Assembly: GCA_027486585.1 (NCBI GenBank)
Contig: JAIXOU010000134.1
Span: 1 to 64,000, forward strand
Direction of reading: 5' to 3'
DNA: 64,000 nt
DNA from: Verrucomicrobiaceae bacterium
GTDB lineage: Bacteria; Verrucomicrobiota; Verrucomicrobiia; Verrucomicrobiales; Verrucomicrobiaceae
A program made the position numbers and the translations under genes. Positions 33,903 to 42,188 of the stretch are shown one piece after another (position 1 is the first letter of the stretch; each line of letters begins with the position of its first letter). The notes beneath the pieces were generated by a model. The model was not told the DNA's origin. It did not search any database and worked only from the letters and a program-made list of their open reading frames with translations.

Positions 33903-34277
33903 CTAGGATTCCTCCTTTTCTTTGCCTCGGCCCAGTCGAACGAATAAACCCACCAGACCAAAACAAACGGCCACGCCTAAGGCGCCCGCGAGTGTTGCCA
34001 TGACTCCGCCACTGAGTGCGCCGCGAACGTTTTGACTCGCTGACATGGCCACCACCACTGGCACATAGATAGCGCCCCAAAAAGAGATGCCGGATTCTGT
34101 GCTGACTTGCAGGCGGCCCGTGCGTTTGAGGTAATCCGTGCTGAAGATGAGCAGCAGCATGGCAATGCCGACGCCACCGATGTCTGCATCAACGCCAACC
34201 AAGGCCCCAAGAAGACGTCCTGCCGCCAGTCCAATGAGCAGGCTGAGAGAAAGAATGGCTGTTCCGTAAATGGTCAT
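33903..34277 (-). CDS. madL: Malonate transporter subunit MadL
   Basis: A 124-aa membrane protein with four helices and the segments GVDADIGGVGIAMLLLIFSTDYL, quoted in part as DIGGVGIAMLLLI, and SGISFWGAIYVPVVVAMSASQNV, in part FWGAIYVPVVVAMSASQNV, both typical of MadL. The ATG at 34277 gives the family-like start MTIYGTAIL. An alternative TTG at 34340, preceded by AGAGGA, would add 21 hydrophilic residues; the better ribosome site there makes it a real possibility. First gene of madL-madM-matB. Confidence 0.88.
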   Translation of the reverse strand: MTIYGTAILSLSLLIGLAAGRLLGALVGVDADIGGVGIAMLLLIFSTDYLKRTGRLQVSTESGISFWGAIYVPVVVAMSASQNVRGALSGGVMATLAGALGVAVCFGLVGLFVRLGRGKEKEES

Positions 34278-34413
34278 TTTATGAAAGAGCGGATTCTTTT
34301 CGGAAATGTCTGAAATGGCAATCTTTGTTTTCGAATCCAAAATTCCTCTGAACTTATAAGGACAGGCGGAAAAGAAGGTGCACTTTAGCGGGCCATTTCA
34401 ATTCTTCCTTCTT

Positions 34414-34671
34414 ATGAAACTGATTCGCGATCTTCTGGTGCTCGGCTCGGGTATTTTATCCGCTGTGTATTTGCTCAACTTGGGCTTTGGTGTGGTGGAG
34501 ATCATCCCTGATAATGTGCCGATTTTTGGCAACCTGGATGAGGCGACAGCCGTGGCTCTTTTGATTAACTGCCTAGCCTACTTTGGCTTGGACGTAGGAC
34601 ATCTACTACGCCGCAAAACGGACGCCGCAAAGCCGACTCCAAAGACCCATGACATCGATGTCACGAAGTAG
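34414..34671 (+). CDS. Small DUF1232-like membrane protein
   Basis: The 85-aa protein has two hydrophobic segments around the motif EIIPDNVPIFGNLDEA, which matches the DUF1232 (YkvA-like) signature of a helical hairpin with Pro-Asp and a Leu/Asp pair. C-terminus is Lys/Thr-rich and cytoplasmic. The ATG at 34414 starts MKLIRDLL; an upstream in-frame start would add non-conserved residues. Function unknown. It is divergent from madL. Confidence 0.72.
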   Translation: MKLIRDLLVLGSGILSAVYLLNLGFGVVEIIPDNVPIFGNLDEATAVALLINCLAYFGLDVGHLLRRKTDAAKPTPKTHDIDVTK

Positions 34672-34683
34672 TTGGGTTTCAAT

Positions 34684-36225
34684 TTAAGGCTGCGCCAGAA
34701 TGATCTCGTAGCCGTAGATCTCGCGGAAGATGTCGCACTTGGAGTTGATGGCAATCTGCTCGATCGTGGTGTCCTCAATGCCGGGTGTCAGAATCGTTAA
34801 TCGACTGCCTTCAGGTCGAAGTTGGATGCTTTTGATGCGCTGGGTATGACTGCGATCCAAGGCATCAGCGATGCGTAGTAGCGCGGCCAACTTAAAGACG
34901 ATCATGCGCTCTTCACGGGACAGATCTGCAAAATGCGGGTGACTTGGCTCGGGATTGTAACGCCGGTGGTAACGCGCCAGTAGCGCCACCATCTCGCGTT
35001 CAGCGGTGCTGAGGCCAAAAATCTCGGTCTGAAGAAGGATGTATAAACTGTGCTTATGATGCTCGCGAGGACTGATGAACATGCCGACCTCATGAAGCAT
35101 GGCAGCGACCCGGAGAACCAGTTCGTAGCGTGGCTCTAGCGCGTGCATGTGCTGAAGTTCACGGAAGAGTTGTTGGGCAAAATTAGAGACATGGGTGGCG
35201 TGTCTGCGATCCGTCTTATAACGGAGTCCGATCTCACAGGCCGCCTGCATAACCTCTTCTTGGAACATGGCAGTGCGGGGGCGTGCTGTGACGAGATCCT
35301 GCATCAGCTCTTTTTGGAAGTCGCCATGTGGAACCCAGAGGGTTTCATCCCCAAAACGACGGGCCAAGGCAAGGTTAGTTTGCAGGGCTGGGACGATGCC
35401 CTCACCGCCAGTGTAATGGGTGTGCAGTTGGCGGATGAGTTCGTCTGGACTAAGCTTGGCGAGTTTAGTCGTGTAACGCAGCAGTTCGCTTTCATTCAGG
35501 CGGCAGGCACCTTGTTTAGGCGCTGCTAAAAGCGGGGCCACACTCTGAATCTCGGCGCCGATGGCCACATGATGATTCATTTTGTAGTGCTCGTAATCCT
35601 GCTCAAGCTGATCGACGACACCGCGGATCTGTTCTTCCAAATGAAGCAGATGATGAGAGGACTCGCCGTCACCGCTGGCCACCGCTTCACGGGCACGAAA
35701 GATGCCCAGACGATAGTTGCTGTAGGCTTCCAAACGGCCGTCTTTAAAGTAGAGAGCACGAGTATTGCCTGGGCCGATGTGGGAGACAAAAGTGTTACCT
35801 TCAGCCAGCTTGGGGTTCTTTTCCAGCACACGCCGTGCGATCTGATAAACGAGGCGGGTCATGTCGCCATCATCAATCAATCGTGCCGTTAGCGCTGTGG
35901 TGACTTGCAGGCGATTGAGGAAGATCTCGTGATTGCTGGCTTCAGAAAGGATGTTGGTATTGTAGAGACGAATGGCCTCCAGTGAGATGCCGTATTCCTT
36001 GGTGCTGCGGAGGTAATCCCGCAGAATGCTCGCGGCCTGCTCCATGGTGCTGCGGGTGACTGTGCCTGTGCGGAAAATGTCGCGAGCGATGGGCAGCGGA
36101 CGGTCCATGTGCTCGATCTCTACAAAGCCATGGTTGGGTTCTTGATAACCAATGACAATGGAGAGCGAAGCTGCGCCGACGTAAATGACGGCCTGCTCGG
36201 CTGGGGGACTGGTGGGTTCAGGCAT
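34684..36225 (-). CDS. Degenerate Ppx/GppA-like protein with C-terminal HD domain
   Basis: The 513-aa product matches exopolyphosphatase/guanosine pentaphosphatase in length and order: an actin-like N-terminal half followed by an HD hydrolase-like domain (HATHVSNFAQQLF, AAMLHEVGMFI, ALLRIADALDRSH). The phosphate loops are altered: the usual D-x-G-S-N-S near the N-terminus reads YVGAASLS (15-22), and the second loop D-x-G-G-G-S/T reads HIGPGNT. Phosphatase activity at the actin-like site is therefore doubtful, while the HD His-Asp pair is intact. ATG 36225 avoids a 37-base overlap with the ROK gene that the 36282 start would create. It follows the ROK gene by 20 bases. Confidence 0.78.
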   Translation of the reverse strand: MPEPTSPPAEQAVIYVGAASLSIVIGYQEPNHGFVEIEHMDRPLPIARDIFRTGTVTRSTMEQAASILRDYLRSTKEYGISLEAIRLYNTNILSEASNHEIFLNRLQVTTALTARLIDDGDMTRLVYQIARRVLEKNPKLAEGNTFVSHIGPGNTRALYFKDGRLEAYSNYRLGIFRAREAVASGDGESSHHLLHLEEQIRGVVDQLEQDYEHYKMNHHVAIGAEIQSVAPLLAAPKQGACRLNESELLRYTTKLAKLSPDELIRQLHTHYTGGEGIVPALQTNLALARRFGDETLWVPHGDFQKELMQDLVTARPRTAMFQEEVMQAACEIGLRYKTDRRHATHVSNFAQQLFRELQHMHALEPRYELVLRVAAMLHEVGMFISPREHHKHSLYILLQTEIFGLSTAEREMVALLARYHRRYNPEPSHPHFADLSREERMIVFKLAALLRIADALDRSHTQRIKSIQLRPEGSRLTILTPGIEDTTIEQIAINSKCDIFREIYGYEIILAQP

Positions 36226-36245
36226 GAAAGGAAATAGGCGATTAA

Positions 36246-37382
36246 TTAGGCGGTCACGGTCGGCTTCTTTTCCCGCAGCCAAGCCACTGAGCCGACAGCC
36301 ACGGCAGTGCCACCGAGTTTGGCCACTGAGTATTTGATGCCACGCGCTAGGGCAGGGATGGCAAAGCGGTTGACTTCCTCTTTGAGTAAATTGACGTAGA
36401 GACCTGGCAACTCTTCCACGAGTCCGCCGCCGAGTGTGATTTGATCCGGGGCAAAAAGATTGACCACTGCGGCCACGCCCATGCCGAGGAAGCGGATGGA
36501 ATTGCCAAACATGATCATGCCAGCATCATCGCCACTTTTGAAGCTATTGGCCAAAGCCTTGCTGCGAATGTCACGGAGGTTTCCGCGTGTCTTCTTATCC
36601 AGTTCAGGTAACTGACCGCGATAGCAGGCGATGCCAGCCTGAGAAGCCAGAGCCAGTCGGCTCGTCAGATCTTCGAGCATCACGGCTCCATGCTGTTCGC
36701 TTCCTAGATGCGTTCCGGGCAGATAAATCATGCCCAGCTCCATGGCTGAGGCAGTGCGTCCCATGATCAATTGGCCATTATAGACAAAACCGGCACCGAC
36801 CCCAGTTCCCGGAAACACTCCCAGCAATGAACGTGCGCCTTGACCTGCTCCTAGTTTGAACTCGCCGAAGGTTCCAGCATCCACATCATTGAGGACAGTT
36901 ACTGGTTTTTTAAAGGCTGTTTTGAGAATGCCCGCCAGCCCCATGTTATTCCAGCCCAGATTCGGCGCATTGATCAGGATACCCTTTTCTGGGTTGACTA
37001 GCCCAGGGCAACCAATGCCGATCCCCTGGAGTCCTTTTGGATCGACCCCTGCCTCAGAGATCGCTTCATGGATAGCACTGATGATTTTCTTGCGTCCTTT
37101 GACTTGACCATCGGAGCCGCCGGTCGATTTTCTGGCCGTCCCGAGAACGTTGTAATCTTTATCCAACACACAGGCCAGCATCTTGGTGCCACCGAGATCA
37201 AAGCCGATCCAGAAAGGCAGGCTTTTCAGCTTTGGTGCCTTCTCAACCTTGGCCGCTTTTGCGGATTTATCGCTCTTACTCTTGGCTTTCTCGACCTTGG
37301 CAGGTTGAGCGGCTTTCACTGATTTGGCAGGCTTGCCAGCAGATTGCACTTTGGATGAGGTTTTGGAAGTCTTCTTGGCCAT
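36246..37382 (-). CDS. ROK-family sugar kinase with Lys/Ala-rich N-terminal tail
   Basis: The 378-aa protein begins with about 55 residues of Lys/Ala/Ser repeats (KSKSDKSAKAAKVEKA), then an actin-like ROK domain: GFDLGGTKMLACVLD (phosphate 1), GIGIGCPGLVNPEKG, VLNDVDAGTFGEF (catalytic Asp) and GTGVGAGFV. The Cys-rich zinc motif common in ROK proteins (C-x-C-G-x3-C) is absent; its place reads HLGSEQHGAVMLEDL. Probably a glucokinase or related hexokinase. The basic tail resembles alanine/lysine-rich nucleic-acid-binding tails. ATG 37382 is chosen as the first family-consistent start; co-transcribed with the Ppx/GppA-like gene. Confidence 0.85.
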   Translation of the reverse strand: MAKKTSKTSSKVQSAGKPAKSVKAAQPAKVEKAKSKSDKSAKAAKVEKAPKLKSLPFWIGFDLGGTKMLACVLDKDYNVLGTARKSTGGSDGQVKGRKKIISAIHEAISEAGVDPKGLQGIGIGCPGLVNPEKGILINAPNLGWNNMGLAGILKTAFKKPVTVLNDVDAGTFGEFKLGAGQGARSLLGVFPGTGVGAGFVYNGQLIMGRTASAMELGMIYLPGTHLGSEQHGAVMLEDLTSRLALASQAGIACYRGQLPELDKKTRGNLRDIRSKALANSFKSGDDAGMIMFGNSIRFLGMGVAAVVNLFAPDQITLGGGLVEELPGLYVNLLKEEVNRFAIPALARGIKYSVAKLGGTAVAVGSVAWLREKKPTVTA

Positions 37383-37512
37383 GATGAACAACAGAGCACG
37401 GCAGGGCGGGTATGAGCAAGTGACAAGAATAACCAATCCCGCACTTCGCCGCATCAGGGCATTCGATTCTACTGAAATTAACCAATGTAGAAATTGAATC
37501 GCTTAGCCACTT

Positions 37513-37540
37513 CCCGATACCTGCAGCTTTGGCTATCGGG
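37513..37540. repeat. 7-bp inverted repeat at a gene end
   Basis: CCCGATA and TATCGGG flank a 14-base loop, overlapping the last codons of the membrane protein gene ending at 37533. Could be a weak terminator for that gene on the minus strand, but there is no U run. Confidence 0.4.
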
Positions 37541-38021
37541 ATACTTCGTGGCGCTTGATATTGGGGTGATACACTTCACACTCCTTTTTGTGAAGCCAGA
37601 CACTCAACCAAAACAGGAGCACGCTGCCCACTAGGACAGCTAAGATGCCCCAGTGGGCATGGCGTGATCGACTCATACCCATGGCGATGAGGGTCACTGC
37701 AGCCATGGTGTAATAAGCCCAGGCGGTATCCTGTCTGAGTTGAGTCTGCTCTTGAATGATGGGGCCATATTCCACAGCGCGTGTGGCTAGGATGCGTGGG
37801 GTAGCTTTGAGCCGAAAGTCGAGGTAGGGCCAGACACTGGTACAGGAGACAAAGATGATACCCAGAGCCAAGAGCCGGCATTTTCTCTCATTCACCACGA
37901 ATGCGACAACGAGCAATGTCACGCCAAAGGCCAAACCATAGAGGGGCAGCGACTCCATGAGAAGGTGCGCGTACTCAGGGTCACGCACACTTTGCCATAG
38001 GTTTGTCAATTCGCGCCACAT
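37533..38021 (-). CDS. Four-helix membrane protein of unknown function
   Basis: The 162-aa product has four hydrophobic segments (LYGLAFGVTLLVVAFVV, LLALGIIFVSCTSVWPY, AWAYYTMAAVTLIAMGM, WGILAVLVGSVLLFWLSVW) and His/Glu-rich ends. The YAHLLMESLPLYG segment vaguely recalls DUF2231-type membrane proteins with an early conserved His/Pro, but I cannot confirm that. Lies 31 bases downstream of thrC on the same strand. Confidence 0.6.
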   Translation of the reverse strand: MWRELTNLWQSVRDPEYAHLLMESLPLYGLAFGVTLLVVAFVVNERKCRLLALGIIFVSCTSVWPYLDFRLKATPRILATRAVEYGPIIQEQTQLRQDTAWAYYTMAAVTLIAMGMSRSRHAHWGILAVLVGSVLLFWLSVWLHKKECEVYHPNIKRHEVSR

Positions 38022-38052
38022 ACAGACATCAAGACAGCACGAAGACGCTGTG

Positions 38053-39405
38053 TCAAACTTTGGAACGTAAGAAAGCCTTTACGGCTACTGCCGTGGCCTC
38101 CATGGGATACGTTTGCAGTGCTTTGGACTTCAGGATTTCCAGAGAGGGGTGGATCGGCTCGCTGCCGGTTTCTGCCTGGACCACTTCAGGGAATTTGGCT
38201 GGGCTAGCCGTGCTTAGCACGACACTTACTCGATCTTGTGCCATGTCTGTAAAGGCACAGGCCGTGTGTGGATCAGCCACATACTGGTAGTCTATCCAGA
38301 CTTGAGAGATCGCTGTGGGGATCGTCTCATCATCCATTCGCGTGCTGCGGAAGCTGGAGGCAACATGGGGGAGCGTCACCTGCTCTCCTGCTTTCATGCG
38401 GACCATGGTTTCGCGGACTTTGTTTTGATCTCCATTCAGCCTGTAATACAGGTAGCGCTCAAAGTTGGAAGCCGCTTGAATGTCCATGCTCGGTGCGTGG
38501 CTGGGTTTAACCTCGCCTTCCTGATAGGACCCTGTGGTGAAAAATCGGTGCAGGATGTCATTTTGATTGGTCGCTACTCGGAACCCACCGCAGGGCATGC
38601 CCATTTGCTGGCAAAGCCAGCCCGCCATCACATTGCCAAAATTGCCCGTCGGCACGACGAACTCGACGTTAGCACGAGCCTCCTCTGGCAGTCTCAGCCA
38701 GGCCCAGATGTAATACACACACTGGGCCAGGACGCGGGCGATGTTGATGCTGTTGACGGCAGAAAGATTGACTTCGCTGACAAAGGCGTGATCGCCGAAG
38801 CACTCTTTGACTACTCTTTGAGCATCGTCAAAAGTGCCAGGAACAGGAATAGCATAAACATTGGCTGCCCCTGTGCAGGCCATCTGCCGCTCTTGCAGCG
38901 GAGCCACGCGACCGTTTGGATAGAGGATGAAAATTTCGATCCCGTCCTGCCCCATGCAGCCATGAATCGCGGCACTGCCTGTATCGCCTGAGGTGGCACC
39001 TAAAACAGCCAGCTTTTTGCCCTTCAGTTTGACCTGTCGCTTGTAGAGTAAGCCCAGAAGCTGCAAGGCGAAGTCTTTGAATGCCAGTGTCGGTCCATGC
39101 CAAAGCTCCAGCACATAAGTCTTATCTGAGAGCTTTACCAGTGGAGCCACGTCGGGTGAATCAAAGCGCGCATAAGCCTCAGCCGTCAGTGTATGCCATT
39201 CGTTGTTTGGGATTTCCGGGGCAAACAGAGTCAGAAACTCAGCCGCTAGTTGAGCATAGGACAGCTTCTCCCAAGCTGGTAGCTTATCCGTAATGGAGGG
39301 CAGATTCTCAGGCAAAAACAGTCCACCATCCGTGGCGAGACCGATTTCGACAGCTTCAGAGAATGTATGCGGGCGGGTCTGACCCCGAGTGGAAATGAAA
39401 AGCAT
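38053..39405 (-). CDS. thrC: Threonine synthase
   Basis: The 450-aa PLP enzyme converts O-phosphohomoserine to threonine. It has the N-terminal STRGQ segment, LATDGGLFLPE, the PLP lysine in HGPTLAFKDF (K110), ATSGDTGSAA (phosphate loop) and FVVPTGNFGNVMAGW. Length and motifs fit the longer ThrC class. Alone here: no hom or thrB gene in the window. Confidence 0.96.
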   Translation of the reverse strand: MLFISTRGQTRPHTFSEAVEIGLATDGGLFLPENLPSITDKLPAWEKLSYAQLAAEFLTLFAPEIPNNEWHTLTAEAYARFDSPDVAPLVKLSDKTYVLELWHGPTLAFKDFALQLLGLLYKRQVKLKGKKLAVLGATSGDTGSAAIHGCMGQDGIEIFILYPNGRVAPLQERQMACTGAANVYAIPVPGTFDDAQRVVKECFGDHAFVSEVNLSAVNSINIARVLAQCVYYIWAWLRLPEEARANVEFVVPTGNFGNVMAGWLCQQMGMPCGGFRVATNQNDILHRFFTTGSYQEGEVKPSHAPSMDIQAASNFERYLYYRLNGDQNKVRETMVRMKAGEQVTLPHVASSFRSTRMDDETIPTAISQVWIDYQYVADPHTACAFTDMAQDRVSVVLSTASPAKFPEVVQAETGSEPIHPSLEILKSKALQTYPMEATAVAVKAFLRSKV

Positions 39406-39467
39406 GGTGTGAAAGCCGAATCTGCCAAGACTCCGCCGTAACTCAAGTCCAGAGACAACGGGCGCTT

Positions 39468-40022
39468 TTAGGTTTCTGATTTCTTCAAAGACTCATTCAT
39501 CAAATGGGCATGAAGCTGAGAGGTGAGCGTCTCCACCCGTTCAGAAAGCTTGAGTGACATCTCGGTGAGAACTGTGTTTTGCTTCAGGAGTTCCAGGAGC
39601 AGCGTCGTCTGATTCGCCGCTAGGTCCAGCCGCTCCTGGCTTGCCGTTGCCAGTGCTTCACGGTGCTGCGCATCCGCGTCTGAGTGGGCTTTGTCGCGAT
39701 CTGCCTGTCGAGTTTGAGCCAATAAAATCAACGGTGCCGCGTAGGCTGCCTGGAGACTGAAGGCCAAGTTGAGGAGAATGAACGGATACAAATCAAAATG
39801 CAGCACACCCATCACATTTAAAACAATCCATGCCGCCACGATGATCGTCTGGCAGATGATGAAAGTGGGTGTGCCAAAAAAGCGGGCAAATTTTTCTGCC
39901 TTTAATCCAAACCAATCATTCCCAAAAGCCGTCCCCAAATGGGCCACAGGCAGATGAAAGCGCAGATGATGACTGACTGAAGAGATCGATTGAGTGACAG
40001 AGGCGAGCGGATCAGGGTTCAT
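39468..40022 (-). CDS. DUF1003 membrane protein
   Basis: The 184-aa protein has two transmembrane helices (FIICQTIIVAAWIVLNVMGV and PFILLNLAFSLQAAYAAPLILL, the latter in part NLAFSLQAAYAAPLILL) in the DUF1003 arrangement: FFGTPTFIICQ, then FDLYPFILLNL, then AQTRQADRDKA. A long C-terminal coiled coil (about 125-180, heptads of Leu) extends into the cytoplasm. ATG 40022 is chosen; an in-frame GTG lies nine bases upstream. Function of the family is unknown. Confidence 0.82.
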   Translation of the reverse strand: MNPDPLASVTQSISSVSHHLRFHLPVAHLGTAFGNDWFGLKAEKFARFFGTPTFIICQTIIVAAWIVLNVMGVLHFDLYPFILLNLAFSLQAAYAAPLILLAQTRQADRDKAHSDADAQHREALATASQERLDLAANQTTLLLELLKQNTVLTEMSLKLSERVETLTSQLHAHLMNESLKKSET

Positions 40023-40144
40023 GTTGCACACTATCTGGTAAACTCAGGGTTTACCACATCCAATCCAAGCCAGCGATCTGCTCAGGACCTTGATTGACAA
40101 ATATTCAGGAGCATCCACGATCCATCGTCGGTAACGCCAGACAC

Positions 40145-40218
40145 GCGGGTGTAGTTCAATGGTAGAACACGTGCTTCCCAAGCATGATACGTCAGTTCGA
40201 TTCTGATCACCCGCTCCA
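40145..40218 (+). tRNA. tRNA-Gly (anticodon CCC)
   Basis: Reads as a complete cloverleaf: acceptor GCGGGTG with CACCCGC, D arm GTTCAATGGTAGAAC, anticodon arm CGTGC-TTCCCAA-GCATG with anticodon CCC, T arm GTCAG-TTCGATT-CTGAT, discriminator T and encoded CCA at 40216-40218. The anticodon decodes GGG glycine codons. Confidence 0.95.
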
Positions 40219-40222
40219 TCAA

Positions 40223-40528
40223 TTAATGGATGGATTCCTGAGCTTCAATCTCCGACTTCATGGCGAAGGCGGCTTCTTCGTCACTGAGAAGCAAATCATC
40301 TTCTTCGAACTGATCATTCTCGTCCAAGATGGTGGTCGATTTGATGTGGGGGATGAGCTCGGCGCCTTTGAGTAGGCGACAGAATTCTTTTTTGGAGAGC
40401 TGATGAAAGGTGCCTTCTTTGGTGGCTGGGTCTTTCATCTGCTTGTATTCGATGTGCATGCGTGCCCATTCGACGATTCGGTAATAGACCTCTCCTTTTT
40501 TCCAAATTTGACCTTGTTCTAACTTCAT
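40223..40528 (-). CDS. Small conserved acidic protein
   Basis: The 101-aa protein starts MKLEQGQIWKKGEVYYRIVEW, quoted in part as QGQIWKKGEVYYRIVEW, with a small beta-barrel-like N-terminus and a long acidic C-terminus (DENDQFEEDDLLLSDEE). It resembles small verrucomicrobial conserved proteins whose role is unknown. It ends five bases from the tRNA on the other strand. Confidence 0.65.
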   Translation of the reverse strand: MKLEQGQIWKKGEVYYRIVEWARMHIEYKQMKDPATKEGTFHQLSKKEFCRLLKGAELIPHIKSTTILDENDQFEEDDLLLSDEEAAFAMKSEIEAQESIH

Positions 40529-40563
40529 GGCTGTCTTGTAAGGCCTGATCTGGCGGTATGCTA

Positions 40564-41376
40564 TTAGATTTCCTCAGCATCTCGGCGCTGCAGGCACCAA
40601 GAGCGATAACTTAGCTGACCTGCTTTCAGAGCCTCATAGATCCGCGAGCCTGGGACTCCTGCGAAGTCGAGCCCGAGTGATTGAAGTGGCTTTGGCAGGC
40701 ATTGGCGTATGAGTTGCTGACTGCGCTCTGCATTGATATCCATGCCTCTGAGAACATCGGCACTGATGTCCCGGGTATCCTTGATGATGAACTTTGAATT
40801 TTGCAGAGAGTGTTCCCATTCGGGCACACTGTCACGAAACCGGAAGTCGGCGTAAAGCAGATGGCCGCCGGGCTTCAAGACACGAGCCACTTCGGCCAGG
40901 AAGCCTGGGAAATCAGGGTAGCAGTGGGAGGCCTCGACATTGATGACCGCATCCACCGATTGATCGGGGAAGGGGAGATGTTGGGCGTCGCCCTGCTGAA
41001 ATTGCAGACCTCTTACTTGATGTCGCCCTTGGCAAAAGTCGATCCCAGTCGGATTCAGGTCGATACCGATGTAGCTGGCTGGAGCCTGTGTGCGGCTAAT
41101 CCATGAGGCACCACCGCCATGGCCACAGCTAATTTCTAGCACTGACTTATTCTGTAAATCGATCTGTGTGGCGACGTGACGATAAAGCTGGATACAGGCG
41201 CGGTTGGGTTCGTCAGCTGGATTTAGATGGAAAGTTTCTGGAGGATCCGTTTGAAAAGCGTAATTCAGGAACAAAATATCCTGGGACTGGAGCCGTTTAG
41301 TCAGGAACGGATACCAGAAGCGCCAAATGAGCTTGCGCATGGGGCCGATGGAAAAGAGGTATTCGAAGATAGACAT
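40564..41376 (-). CDS. SAM-dependent methyltransferase, phthiotriol-methyltransferase-like
   Basis: The 270-aa enzyme has the class I SAM fold: motif I VLEISCGHGGGASWI (about 81-95), YIGIDLNPTGIDFCQ (motif II), GDAQHLPFPDQSVDAVINVEASHCYPDF and ARVLKPGGHLLYADFRF. The SCGHGGG and VINVEASHCYP segments are very close to mycobacterial phthiotriol/phenolphthiotriol dimycocerosate methyltransferases (Rv2952 type). Acceptor here unknown, probably a lipid or quinone-like hydroxyl. ATG 41376 chosen over an upstream TTG. Confidence 0.85.
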   Translation of the reverse strand: MSIFEYLFSIGPMRKLIWRFWYPFLTKRLQSQDILFLNYAFQTDPPETFHLNPADEPNRACIQLYRHVATQIDLQNKSVLEISCGHGGGASWISRTQAPASYIGIDLNPTGIDFCQGRHQVRGLQFQQGDAQHLPFPDQSVDAVINVEASHCYPDFPGFLAEVARVLKPGGHLLYADFRFRDSVPEWEHSLQNSKFIIKDTRDISADVLRGMDINAERSQQLIRQCLPKPLQSLGLDFAGVPGSRIYEALKAGQLSYRSWCLQRRDAEEI

Positions 41377-41523
41377 GAAGGGAATCAAGCATTCTAGCCA
41401 AAAATGACCGCTCTAAAGGAATGATTTCAGGAGAATTACGGAAGAGCTAAAGAAAGACTTGTTTCTAGTGCGAGTGAATGGTTTGCTGTAGAGCCTGTAT
41501 TCACAGCGCCAATACATTCACCG

Positions 41524-42135
41524 ATGGAGACTGTCATAGATAAACCTACCGCAGCTGCCAGCAGTTCCGCTGAGGATCGCATTCTCGTGGAGCGTGCTCA
41601 GGATGGCGACACACGGGCTTTCGATGACCTTGTCCGCAAGTACACGCCCAAATTGTATGGCATGGTCTATAACATGACCTCTAATCGAGAAGACACGGCG
41701 GACCTGCTGCAAGAGATCTTTGCCAAGGCCTACCGGTCCGTGAAGCGTTTCCAAGGAAAGTCGTCTTTTTACACTTGGATCTACTCGATCTCGGTGAACA
41801 TGACTTTGAATTTCCTGAAAAAGCGGGGTCGCTATGCCAAAGTCAGCCTGGATGACGTGGACAGTGGCATTCAAAATGACCCTGAATTTGTGAAGGTGAC
41901 GACGGCTGCGCGGGATACAGTCCGGGAAGTAAATATCAACGAATTACAAAAAAGGTTGAACGCAGCCATGATGAAGCTGTCTGAGGATCACCGCACGGTT
42001 GTCACCCTGTATGACATCCAAGGCCATCAGCACAATGAGATCTCAAAAATTCTCGGCGTTTCTGAAGGAACAGTTAGATCACGTTTGTTTTACGCTCATC
42101 GGATTCTTCAGACCTATCTGGAGGATTTGGTGTAG
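41524..42135 (+). CDS. ECF-type RNA polymerase sigma factor
   Basis: A 203-aa sigma-70 family factor: region 2 with LVRKYTPKLYGMVYNMTSNREDTADLLQEIFAKAY (in part DLLQEIFAKAYRSV) and TWIYSISVN, and region 4 with MKLSEDHRTVVTLYDIQGHQHNEISKILGVSEGTVRSRL (in part EISKILGVSEGTVRSRL) helix-turn-helix. Typical of RpoE/SigW-like ECF factors. The next gene, 53 bases downstream, encodes a single-helix membrane protein and is the likely anti-sigma or co-regulated partner. Confidence 0.95.
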   Translation: METVIDKPTAAASSSAEDRILVERAQDGDTRAFDDLVRKYTPKLYGMVYNMTSNREDTADLLQEIFAKAYRSVKRFQGKSSFYTWIYSISVNMTLNFLKKRGRYAKVSLDDVDSGIQNDPEFVKVTTAARDTVREVNINELQKRLNAAMMKLSEDHRTVVTLYDIQGHQHNEISKILGVSEGTVRSRLFYAHRILQTYLEDLV

Positions 42136-42188
42136 CTCATCGTTTAGTCGCCCATTAATTATCAAAGACACATCCCAAATACCTGCTT

